Source: Lentisphaeria bacterium (GTDB taxonomy: Bacteria > Verrucomicrobiota > Lentisphaeria > Victivallales > Victivallaceae). From it: 33,320 nt of DNA. Positions 1 through 6,745 of this stretch are shown piece after piece. The first letter of the stretch is position 1. Each line of letters opens with the position of its first letter. The position numbers and the translations under genes were made by a program. The stretch lies in contig JAFWBQ010000019.1 of the NCBI GenBank assembly GCA_017507125.1, forward strand, positions 1 to 33,320. The letters run 5' to 3'. The notes below the pieces were generated by a model. That model saw only the letters and a list, made by a program, of their open reading frames with translations, made no database searches and was not told the origin of the DNA.

Positions 1-48
1 ACCTGCCCCCGCCCCCGCTCCGGCACCTGCCCCCGCCCCCGCTCCGGC
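1..48 (+). repeat. Exact 24-bp tandem duplication in the FtsK Pro-Ala linker
   Basis: Bases 1-24 are repeated exactly at 25-48 and encode alternating Pro and Ala in the FtsK linker. A shorter echo (gctccggcacc) recurs near 101. Because the window starts inside the repeat, the full copy number is unknown. This kind of in-frame repeat can vary in length between strains. Confidence 0.85.
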
Positions 49-1645
49 AGTGCGAAGCAATGATCTTGAGACCCATATTGCCAGACAGGGCAGCAATTCT
101 GCTCCGGCACCTTTGCAGGATCAGTATGTCCTGCCGCCTCTTTCCATGCTTTCACAGGGCGATGACAGCTGCGGTGAGGATGTTGAAGAGATCTCTGCCG
201 CTAAAAACATCCTGAACCAGACTCTTGAACAATTCGGGATCCGCGGCTGGGTGAGCAATCACACTTCCGGCCCCCGGGTGACCCGCTTTGAAGTTACTCT
301 TGAACCCGGTGTCAATGTCCGTAAAGTGGAACAGATCGCAGACAATATCGCTATGAATCTTGCGGCACAGAGTGTTCGTATCCTCGCCCCCATTCCGGGA
401 CGTCCCGTTGTGGGTATTGAGGTTTCCAACAGCAAAGCATCAGCGGTTTTCATGCGTTCTGTCATGGAGTCTCCTGAATGGCGTTCCGGCAAAGCAGAGA
501 TCCCCATTGCTCTGGGTAAGGACGTTTCCGGAAAATCTGTGGTTCTGGACATCGCTTCAGCACCCCACATGCTTATTGCGGGTTCCACCGGTACCGGCAA
601 GAGTGTCTGTTCAAACTCCCTTATCATGAGTCTCCTTTTCCGGTTCCGTCCCGATGAACTCAAGCTCATCATGGTGGATCCCAAGGTGGTGGAGTTTGAC
701 GTTTACAAGGATCTTCCCCATCTGTTGACCCCCGTGATCAATGACTCCGCCAAAGTGCCTGTGGCACTGCGCTGGGCGGTGAACGAAATGGAAAAACGCT
801 ACCGTATTCTTGCTGCGGCAAGAGTTAAAAAAATCTCCGAATTCAACGCCCGGCCCCTTAACGGAGAACCGGTATTCGACAGTGACGGCGTGCAGATCCC
901 CGACCGGATGCCGGTGCTGCTGGTCATCATCGACGAGCTTGGCGACCTGATGATGACCGAAGCAAAGAAGGATGTGGAAAACTCCATCACCCGCATTGCC
1001 CAGAAGGGGCGTGCCGCAGGTGTCCATGTGGTGGTTGCCACCCAGAGACCCTCCACCAACGTCATTACGGGTGTCATCAAAGCCAATCTGCCCACCCGTC
1101 TCTGTTTTCAGGTGCGTTCCCTTATCGACAGCCGTGTGGTTCTTGACTCCCCCGGCGGTGAAAAATTGCTGGGCAAGGGCGATATGCTCTACATGTCTCC
1201 CACATCCATGCATATTGAGCGTGTGCAGGGTTCCTTTGTTCCTGACTCGGATATTCAGAAGGTTGTTGAATTTGTCAGTGCCCAGGCGCCTCAGAACTTC
1301 AACAACGAGGTTCTTGCCGAAGAGGATCCTGATGCAGAACCCGATGTGGATGACGGCGGCGATGATGATGATGCCCCCTGGGATACCGGCAAAACCGATG
1401 TTTCGGCCCTTGTCAAAAAATATTTGCGTCCCGGGGATGGCGATGTGATGCGTCAGGCCCTTGAAGTGGTGATTCTTGAACGCAAGGCAAGTACCAGCTA
1501 TCTGCAGCGCCGTTTGAGTATCGGTTACAACCGCGCCGCAGAGCTGATCGACCAGATGGAATCCCGGGGTATCGTGGGGCCTCCTTCCGGCAGCGGCAAC
1601 AAGCGGGATATACTGGTTTTTGACGGACTTGATATTAACGATTGA
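2..1645 (+). CDS. ftsK: DNA translocase FtsK/SpoIIIE family, C-terminal part (5' end outside window)
   Basis: FtsK is the septal DNA pump that moves and helps resolve chromosome termini at division. The frame is open to the left edge, so the start lies outside the window; the GTG at 50 is only an internal codon. About 547 residues are visible. They begin with a Pro-Ala repeat linker, followed by the alpha/beta motor region. That region has a Walker A GSTGTGKS (nt ~583-606), a Walker B LLVIIDELGD (nt ~919-948) and the ATQRPS segment typical of the family. An Asp-rich spacer (DDGGDDDD) precedes a C-terminal winged-helix gamma domain (DVMRQALEVVILERKAST through GSGNKRDIL), which in FtsK reads the KOPS polarity sequences. 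The N-terminal membrane domain is not visible. The rodZ-like gene follows after 20 nt, probably in the same transcript. The family call is secure. Confidence 0.96.
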   Translation, partial: PAPAPAPAPAPAPAPAVRSNDLETHIARQGSNSAPAPLQDQYVLPPLSMLSQGDDSCGEDVEEISAAKNILNQTLEQFGIRGWVSNHTSGPRVTRFEVTLEPGVNVRKVEQIADNIAMNLAAQSVRILAPIPGRPVVGIEVSNSKASAVFMRSVMESPEWRSGKAEIPIALGKDVSGKSVVLDIASAPHMLIAGSTGTGKSVCSNSLIMSLLFRFRPDELKLIMVDPKVVEFDVYKDLPHLLTPVINDSAKVPVALRWAVNEMEKRYRILAAARVKKISEFNARPLNGEPVFDSDGVQIPDRMPVLLVIIDELGDLMMTEAKKDVENSITRIAQKGRAAGVHVVVATQRPSTNVITGVIKANLPTRLCFQVRSLIDSRVVLDSPGGEKLLGKGDMLYMSPTSMHIERVQGSFVPDSDIQKVVEFVSAQAPQNFNNEVLAEEDPDAEPDVDDGGDDDDAPWDTGKTDVSALVKKYLRPGDGDVMRQALEVVILERKASTSYLQRRLSIGYNRAAELIDQMESRGIVGPPSGSGNKRDILVFDGLDIND

Positions 1646-1665
1646 ATCCCGAAAGGTGAACGATT

Positions 1666-2385
1666 ATGAATAATGAAAACAGCAGCAATGAACTTTTCCC
1701 CGAAAGCAGCAGCGCTCCTGAGGGTGACGCTCCGGTGAAGGATGCTCCTGTGACTGGGGAAAAGCCTTCTCCTGACAGCTCCGGCAGCTCTTTTTCTGCC
1801 CCTGCGTCAGAGAAAAGCAGCGGTAAAGTCATTACAGAGGATAGTGTTATCGAGGAAAGTGAGATTCCGGATATTGACGCCGGCGGTGCCCGGAGCTGCG
1901 GTGAATTTCTCAAGCTCCAGCGTGAAAAGCTCAATCTCTCTTACGCCGATGTTTTTGAGGCGACCCGGATCAAGGAGGATATGATCCGTGCCCTTGAGGA
2001 AGAGGATTTTTCCCAGCTTCCTCAGCCCGTTTATGTGATCGCTTATGTGAAACGGCTTTGTCACTTCTACAACATCAATAACGTCCTTGCAAGAGAGTTT
2101 CTTGACCGGCTCCGCGCGGAAATTTCTTTTGATGTGCCCGATGATGTTTCCAAATCGGTGAAGGGAAGCGACGAGAGTGAAGAGAATATGCGCCGGATCC
2201 GGAATCTGGCCTTTGCTGTGGGACTTGTGATATTTCTGCTTCTGATCCTGATAATCTCAGGGATCACCATGGTGGTTCTCAATCTCCGTCAGGCGGGTCA
2301 TCAGCTTGAAACCAGAAGCCCTTTCAATGAAAATACACTCGTTGAACTTCAGGGTGAACCAAAACTTAAGATCACGGAATTGTAA
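1666..2385 (+). CDS. RodZ-like protein: cytoplasmic helix-turn-helix plus one membrane segment
   Basis: This 239-aa protein is a probable cell-shape (MreB-associated) factor. It has a Ser/Pro/Glu-rich disordered N-terminus (about residues 1-65). A HTH_25-type domain follows, from CGEFLKLQREKLNLSYADV to VIAYVKRLCHFYNI (about 70-140). One strong transmembrane helix (about 178-205, LAFAVGLVIFLLLILIISG) leads into a short, roughly 30-residue tail outside. Classical RodZ has its HTH at the extreme N-terminus and a larger periplasmic DUF4115 domain. Here the N-terminus is extended and DUF4115 is absent, so this is a minimal version. The start at 1666 is preceded by gaaaggtga. It lies 20 nt after ftsK, consistent with a division/shape operon. 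A membrane-anchored regulator of another kind is possible. Confidence 0.75.
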   Translation: MNNENSSNELFPESSSAPEGDAPVKDAPVTGEKPSPDSSGSSFSAPASEKSSGKVITEDSVIEESEIPDIDAGGARSCGEFLKLQREKLNLSYADVFEATRIKEDMIRALEEEDFSQLPQPVYVIAYVKRLCHFYNINNVLAREFLDRLRAEISFDVPDDVSKSVKGSDESEENMRRIRNLAFAVGLVIFLLLILIISGITMVVLNLRQAGHQLETRSPFNENTLVELQGEPKLKITEL

Positions 2386-2408
2386 AATCATATTTCCTGT
2401 GCTATATT
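2380..2408 (+). promoter_or_regulatory. Sigma70-type promoter for aroQ-accBC operon
   Basis: TTGTAA (2380-2385), a 17-nt spacer and TATATT (2403-2408). The -35 box overlaps the stop codon of the rodZ-like gene. The predicted transcript starts about 55 nt before the aroQ ATG. The spacing and -10 match are good; there is no experimental support. Confidence 0.55.
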
Positions 2409-2471
2409 ATGTAACTGCGAAAGATTATTTTGCAGAGCAGCTCTTGAAAACAAGAGAGAGGAGTGTTGCAG

Positions 2472-2912
2472 ATGAACAGAAAAATATTGTTGGTCAATGG
2501 TCCCAACCTGCGCCTGCTGGGGCGGCGGGAACCTGAGATCTATGGTTCGGAGACCCTTGCGGATATAGAGAAAGCATGTGCACTTTGTGCCGGCGAGCTG
2601 GGATTTGAGCTTATCTGTTTTCAGTCAGATTGTGAAGGTGCACTTATCAGCCGTATCGGTGAGGCGCCTCTTGAAGGTATTGAAGGGATCGTGATCAATC
2701 CTGCCGGTTACACCCACACATCTGTGGCGCTCCACGATGCTCTTCTCGCGGCGGCGCTGCCGGCAGTGGAGGTGCATTTGAGCAATATTTTCAAACGCGA
2801 AGATTTCCGTCACACTTCCATCACCGGATCCGCTTGTATCGGTGTGATCGCCGGTTTCGGCATGGAGTCATATACATTGGCCATCCGGGCATTGACTGCC
2901 CGCTTGTCATAA
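2472..2912 (+). CDS. aroQ: Type II 3-dehydroquinate dehydratase
   Basis: This enzyme dehydrates 3-dehydroquinate to 3-dehydroshikimate, the third step of the shikimate pathway. The 146-aa product has the full type II signature: NGPNLRLLGRREPEIYG (with the catalytic Arg and Tyr region), INPAGYTHTSVALHDAL, EVHLSNIFKREDFRHTS and GVIAGFGMESY. The length is normal for the family, which forms dodecamers. I chose the ATG at 2472 because gagaggag (about 2456-2463) sits 8 nt upstream; a GTG at 2463 lies inside that ribosome-binding site. It is followed after 20 nt by accB. The order aroQ, accB, accC, asp23-like resembles the yqhS/accB/accC/yqhY neighbourhood known in Bacillus. Confidence 0.96.
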   Translation: MNRKILLVNGPNLRLLGRREPEIYGSETLADIEKACALCAGELGFELICFQSDCEGALISRIGEAPLEGIEGIVINPAGYTHTSVALHDALLAAALPAVEVHLSNIFKREDFRHTSITGSACIGVIAGFGMESYTLAIRALTARLS

Positions 2913-2932
2913 AAACAACGATGAGGTAACGA

Positions 2933-3391
2933 ATGATGAATATTGAAGACATTAAGTCCATAATGAAGCTCATGGCTGAATATCAGCTGACAGAGTTCTC
3001 AGTCGAAGCCGAAGGCAGCAACATCCGCATCCGCCGTGAAGCCGCTGCTTCTGTTGCTGTGCCTGCTGCTGTGCCGGTGCTGCCGGCTGCGGCTCCTGCC
3101 GTACCTGTTGCGGTCGCTGCTCCTGAAGCTGCAGCCGCTGTTCCTGAAAAAGCGTCCGGTATCGCAGTTGAATCACCTCTGGTGGGAACCTATTATGCGG
3201 CTCCTTCTCCTGATGCCGAACCTTTTGTCAAGGTGGGGGATCGTGTCACCCCCGATACAGTCATCTGTATCATCGAAGCCATGAAGGTGATGAATGAGAT
3301 CAAGGCGGAAAAATCCGGAGTGGTCAAAGAGATCATCGCCCAAAACGGCATGCCGGTGGAATATGGTCAGGTCCTCTTAATTCTGGAGTAA
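2933..3391 (+). CDS. accB: Acetyl-CoA carboxylase biotin carboxyl carrier protein
   Basis: BCCP carries the carboxylated biotin between biotin carboxylase and carboxyltransferase in the first step of fatty-acid synthesis. The 152-aa protein has an N-terminal helical part (IEDIKSIMKLMAEYQLTEF), an Ala/Pro/Val-rich flexible linker (about 39-80) and a C-terminal biotinyl domain. Biotin attaches to the Lys of EAMKVMNEI; the residue after that Lys is Val rather than the common Met, which is also seen in other BCCPs. The ATG at 2933 (or 2936) follows a gaggta ribosome-binding site. The gene ends one base before accC, so the two are almost certainly co-translated. Confidence 0.96.
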   Translation: MMNIEDIKSIMKLMAEYQLTEFSVEAEGSNIRIRREAAASVAVPAAVPVLPAAAPAVPVAVAAPEAAAAVPEKASGIAVESPLVGTYYAAPSPDAEPFVKVGDRVTPDTVICIIEAMKVMNEIKAEKSGVVKEIIAQNGMPVEYGQVLLILE

Positions 3392-3392
3392 T

Positions 3393-4763
3393 ATGTTCAA
3401 TAAGATTCTTATCGCCAACCGGGGAGAGATCGCACTGCGTATTCTGCGCGCCTGCCGCGAAATGAATATCCGCACTGTTCTGGTCTACTCTCAGGCTGAT
3501 GCGGACAGTATGCCTGTCCGCCTTGCTGACGAGGCTGTCTGTATCGGACCGCCTCAGCCCCAGTCCAGTTATCTGCTCATTGAACGCATTCTTTCTGTCG
3601 CCGCCATCTGCGACGTGGACGCTGTCCACCCCGGCTACGGATTCCTTGCGGAAAATGCCTACTTCGCTGAAGCCTGTGCAAAACACGGCATCGCCTTTAT
3701 CGGTCCCGGCGCAGCTGCCATGCGTGCTCTGGGGGACAAATCCGTTGCCCGCGAAACCATGCGGAAAGCGGGTGTTCCGGTGACTCCCGGCAGTGACGGA
3801 CTCCTCGAAAGTGAGGAACAGGCCCTTGAAATGGCGCATAAACTCAAATATCCTGTCATTATCAAAGCTTCAGCAGGGGGCGGCGGACGGGGTATGCGTA
3901 TCGCTCATAATGATGCCAGCTTGATCCAGGGATTCCATGCCGCCCGTACCGAAGCCGAAAAGGCATTCGGCAATGGTGACCTTTATATGGAAAAATTCAT
4001 TGTCAATCCCAGACACATCGAGGTTCAGATCCTGGCTGACAATTACGGTAACGTGGTGTATCTGGGTGAGCGTGACTGCAGTGTGCAGCGCCGTAACCAG
4101 AAACTCCTTGAGGAGTCTCCTTCTCCCGCTCTCAATGCCCGTATGCGGGAAAAGATCGGCGTTGCCGCAGTGAAAGCCGCCAAGGCTGCCGGTTACTCCA
4201 GCGCCGGAACTATCGAGTTCCTTTATACCGGTGAAGGGGAGTTCTATTTCATGGAAATGAATACCCGGATCCAGGTGGAGCATCCTGTGACAGAAATGAT
4301 CACCGGTGTGGATCTTATCAAAGAGATGATCCGGATCGCCGCCGGGGAAAAAATGACTCTGCGTCAGAAGGATATTTCCATCAAGGGACACGCCATTGAA
4401 TGCCGTATCAATGCCGAGGATCCGGAACGGGGATTTGCCCCCTGTCCCGGACAGGTTTCCCTTTTTATCCCCCCGGGCGGCAGAAATGTGCGCGTTGACA
4501 GCCACGTTTACTCCGGTTACCGGATCCCCCCCTACTATGACAGTCTGATTGCCAAAGTGATCGTCTGCGGCGCTGACAGGCAGGAGGCTCTCTCTGTCTG
4601 TCGCCGCGCCCTCAATGAAATGGTCATTGACGGCGTCAGGACAACTCAGAGTTTCCAGAAAATGATCATCAGCCACAAGGACTTTGTGGAAGGCAAATAT
4701 GATACAGGTTTTGTCGACCGCATGTCCCAAAATACAAATAAGGAGGAAAAGCATGAAAAGTGA
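3393..4763 (+). CDS. accC: Biotin carboxylase subunit of acetyl-CoA carboxylase
   Basis: AccC uses ATP and bicarbonate to carboxylate BCCP-bound biotin. The 456-aa protein starts with the typical FNKILIANRGEIALRI. It contains HPGYGFLAENA, the ATP-grasp glycine loop KASAGGGGRGM and the catalytic stretch MEMNTRIQVEHPVTE, and it ends with a normal biotin carboxylase C-terminal domain (GHAIECRINAEDP). The last ~12 residues (NTNKEEKHEK) are a polar tail that also contains the ribosome-binding site of the next gene. The ATG lies 1 nt after accB, and the 3' end overlaps asp23 by 11 nt. Length is usual for the family. Confidence 0.97.
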   Translation: MFNKILIANRGEIALRILRACREMNIRTVLVYSQADADSMPVRLADEAVCIGPPQPQSSYLLIERILSVAAICDVDAVHPGYGFLAENAYFAEACAKHGIAFIGPGAAAMRALGDKSVARETMRKAGVPVTPGSDGLLESEEQALEMAHKLKYPVIIKASAGGGGRGMRIAHNDASLIQGFHAARTEAEKAFGNGDLYMEKFIVNPRHIEVQILADNYGNVVYLGERDCSVQRRNQKLLEESPSPALNARMREKIGVAAVKAAKAAGYSSAGTIEFLYTGEGEFYFMEMNTRIQVEHPVTEMITGVDLIKEMIRIAAGEKMTLRQKDISIKGHAIECRINAEDPERGFAPCPGQVSLFIPPGGRNVRVDSHVYSGYRIPPYYDSLIAKVIVCGADRQEALSVCRRALNEMVIDGVRTTQSFQKMIISHKDFVEGKYDTGFVDRMSQNTNKEEKHEK

Positions 4764-5259
4764 AAACAAAAACATTGCTCAGGAAATTCCCGCCGGAGTC
4801 AACGCCCAGAGTCCGGCTGAAACCTCTTTGATGGAAGGCGAACTCGGCGAAATCAAGATCCATGAAAATGTCATCGCCAATCTGGTCGCTATGGCGACAC
4901 GCAAGGTTCCCGGCGTTTCCCGTCTCGCAGGCAGCACCGTCGTTGATGCCATCGCCAGCATCGTGGGCAGCCGCCGGATGCAGGCTCGTGCCATCACCGT
5001 CGGTATCGCCGGCGATAATTGTGTGACCATCGATCTCAAACTCAATATTCTTGTCGGGTTCCGTCTGCCTGATGTTGTCCAGCAGGTCCAGCGTGCGGTC
5101 ATCGACAATATTGAGTCAGTGACCGGTATGACCGTGACCCGGGTCAACGTGGCTGTCCAGGATATTGACGACAAGCCCGTTGACGAGGATGAGGAAGAAG
5201 GTGAAGAGGCGGATAATGCCGCAGCAGTTGCACCTGTCTGCAATATCCCCATGCCCTGA
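4753..5259 (+). CDS. Asp23/Gls24 family (YqhY-like) envelope stress protein
   Basis: This 168-aa protein carries an Asp23 (DUF322) domain at about residues 30-140, from GEIKIHENVIANLVAMATR to VTRVNVAVQDI. The core strand-helix pattern is intact (VTIDLKLNILVGFRLPDVV, VIDNIESVTGMTV). The C-terminus is acidic (DEDEEEGEEADN). The exact function of the family is unsettled. In Firmicutes, Asp23 binds a small membrane anchor (AmaP), and YqhY is encoded beside accBC and linked to acetyl-CoA carboxylase activity. I chose the ATG at 4753 because aaggagga lies just upstream, overlapping the accC end. The longer upstream frame is shadow. A related anchor-like gene follows after a 195-nt gap. Confidence 0.88.
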   Translation: MKSENKNIAQEIPAGVNAQSPAETSLMEGELGEIKIHENVIANLVAMATRKVPGVSRLAGSTVVDAIASIVGSRRMQARAITVGIAGDNCVTIDLKLNILVGFRLPDVVQQVQRAVIDNIESVTGMTVTRVNVAVQDIDDKPVDEDEEEGEEADNAAAVAPVCNIPMP

Positions 5260-5454
5260 CATTCCAGAGGACTCCGGCTGCATCAGATGCAGAGCGTCTT
5301 GAAGTGCAGCGGCGGGGCGGCGCAAAGGCTCCGGAAGAGATGCATCCCATGTGTCTGTTCCGGAGTGTTCCGTTGAGAGGCCCGGAAACAGGAGAGTGCT
5401 CCGCAGCGGAGCAGATGCAGCATCAAGAAAAAAGAGTTTAATCGCAGGTGACCC
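5260..5454 (+). other. 195-nt intergenic spacer with several inverted repeats inside an otherwise tight operon
   Basis: I see no credible gene here. The spacer holds a perfect palindrome ctgcatc-a-gatgcag (5278-5292). A stem ctgttccgg / ccggaaacag (5355-5363 with 5382-5391) has one bulge. A further palindrome gctccgc-a-gcggagc lies at 5398-5412. No T-run follows any of them, so a simple terminator is unlikely. It may be a structured mRNA element or processing site controlling the ratio of Asp23-like to AmaP-like protein. That role is an inference. Confidence 0.4.
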
Positions 5455-5988
5455 ATGTTTGTCAAATATTGGAAAACGATCAGTGATCCCGCCTGGTGGC
5501 AGGCATTTTCGCAAAGTGAGTTCGGAGAGGGATTTATTGCGGCGTTGAGCCTGATCCTGGGACTTATGATCCTGATGTTCATCATCAGGGGTATCTTCAA
5601 ACTTATCTTCAGGAGCCGCCGTTGTTCGACCATTGAGGTCCGCCGTGAAGACGGCAGTACCATGGTCAACCGTGAAGTGATCTCGGCAGTTGTGGATCGG
5701 GAACTTGCCGCTTATCCGGCTCTTACTGCAGAAAAGATCCTGCTGACCAGAAAAGGCGATACCTATCAGCTGACGGTTTACTGCAGTTATCTGTTGAACG
5801 ACCAGTCCGGGATCCCCGCATTTTGTGACGAGTTCAAACCCCGGTTGCTGAGTGCTCTTGAAAAGGGTTTCGGTATAACCGGTGTCAGAGAGATCCGTTT
5901 CTGGATCTGCGACTCCGGTGAAGATAAGAACTTTGAAACGCAAACTCCGGATCACGTGCAGGAAAAAGATGCTTATATTGGCCTCTGA
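5455..5988 (+). CDS. AmaP-like membrane-anchored protein (putative Asp23 partner)
   Basis: This 177-aa protein has one clear transmembrane segment near the N-terminus (about residues 27-50, GFIAALSLILGLMILMFIIRG), followed by a basic patch. A soluble domain (about 60-160) then mixes strands and helices (REVISAVVDRELAAYP, TYQLTVYCSYLL, ITGVREIRFWI). This topology and its place after an Asp23 gene match AmaP, the alkaline shock membrane anchor of Firmicutes. The soluble part itself resembles an Asp23-like fold. The assignment rests on topology and context rather than a strong motif. The ATG at 5455 follows aggtgaccc. The 3' end overlaps maf by 20 nt, so the genes are translationally coupled. 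Confidence 0.6.
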   Translation: MFVKYWKTISDPAWWQAFSQSEFGEGFIAALSLILGLMILMFIIRGIFKLIFRSRRCSTIEVRREDGSTMVNREVISAVVDRELAAYPALTAEKILLTRKGDTYQLTVYCSYLLNDQSGIPAFCDEFKPRLLSALEKGFGITGVREIRFWICDSGEDKNFETQTPDHVQEKDAYIGL

Positions 5989-6529
5989 ATCCCCCCGCCG
6001 GAAGGTGCTGCTTGAAAAAATCACTGGCAGATTTTCAGTTGTTCCCGCAGGAGTCGATGAATTGGAGTCCGGGAACGAACCTGAAAAACTGCCTCAGATG
6101 AATGCTCTGCTTAAAGCTCAAGCCGTGTCAGAGCGTTTCCCCGAAGCCTTTGTCCTGGGCGCCGATACTGCCGTCTTTGCCGGCACCGGAATGCTGGGTA
6201 AGCCGGAGTCACCGGAAGAGGCCGCAGAGATGCTGGAACTTCTGGGGGGCAGGAGCCACAAAGTCATCAGCGGCACGGCTCTTGTCTGCCGCAGTCAGGG
6301 CGTGTGCAGAGCATGGAGCACAGTGTCAAAAGTCACTTTCAAACCACTGACGCGCGATGAGATCGCGGAATACATGAAACAGGTGAATGTACTCGACAAA
6401 GCCGGAGCTTATGCCATTCAGGAATATCCGGAACTTCTCGGCGCCGTCTGGGAAGGGGAATTGGAAAATATAATCGGTCTTCCTCTTCTCCGGCTGACAG
6501 AAATACTCAGGGAATATGATCTTCTCTGA
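5969..6529 (+). CDS. maf: Maf family nucleoside triphosphate pyrophosphatase (dTTP/UTP type)
   Basis: Maf proteins hydrolyse dTTP, UTP or modified nucleotides to monophosphates and are tied to cell-division arrest and house-cleaning. The 186-aa protein has the N-terminal phosphate loop ASESPRR, the catalytic region VLGADTAVF, GKPESPEEAAEML and the C-terminal signature LDKAGAYAIQEY. The internal ATG at 5969 is preferred because the protein then begins MLILASES, as in family members, and a gcaggaa site lies upstream. The start is inside the 3' end of the AmaP-like gene. Which Maf subclass (YhdE or YceF type) applies cannot be settled by eye. Confidence 0.93.
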   Translation: MLILASESPRRKVLLEKITGRFSVVPAGVDELESGNEPEKLPQMNALLKAQAVSERFPEAFVLGADTAVFAGTGMLGKPESPEEAAEMLELLGGRSHKVISGTALVCRSQGVCRAWSTVSKVTFKPLTRDEIAEYMKQVNVLDKAGAYAIQEYPELLGAVWEGELENIIGLPLLRLTEILREYDLL

Positions 6530-6558
6530 ATGCCGCTTATCAGGAGCCGTTTTTATAT

Positions 6559-6620
6559 CTGAAAAAAAATTTGAAAAAGTGTGAAAAGCATGTCAAAGGG
6601 CTTTTTTCAGGGGTTTTTTT
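6559..6620 (+). terminator. Possible intrinsic terminator after maf
   Basis: CTGAAAAAA (6559-6567) pairs with TTTTTTCAG (6602-6610). A nested TTTGA/TCAAA pair lies inside, and a T-run follows at 6614-6620. The stem is A/T-rich and the loop long, so this is only moderately convincing. Confidence 0.4.
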
Positions 6621-6651
6621 GAAAAAAATCAATATTTTTTACGCTTTAAAC

Positions 6652-6697
6652 TTGAAATATCAGCGTTTGACATGTAAAGTATCTGATGGTTTATTGT
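6652..6697 (+). promoter_or_regulatory. Putative promoter(s) for the Sel1-repeat gene
   Basis: Two overlapping candidates are present. The first is TTGAAA (6652-6657), 17 nt, TAAAGT (6675-6680). The second is a perfect TTGACA (6667-6672) followed 19 nt later by TATTGT (6692-6697). Either would begin the transcript shortly before the ATG at 6746. The 216-nt gap 6530-6745 otherwise holds only the putative maf terminator and A/T-rich sequence. Confidence 0.45.
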
Positions 6698-6745
6698 AGA
6701 GGTATTTTTGAAGATTAATATAAAATTGATTGTCTTGAGGTAATA

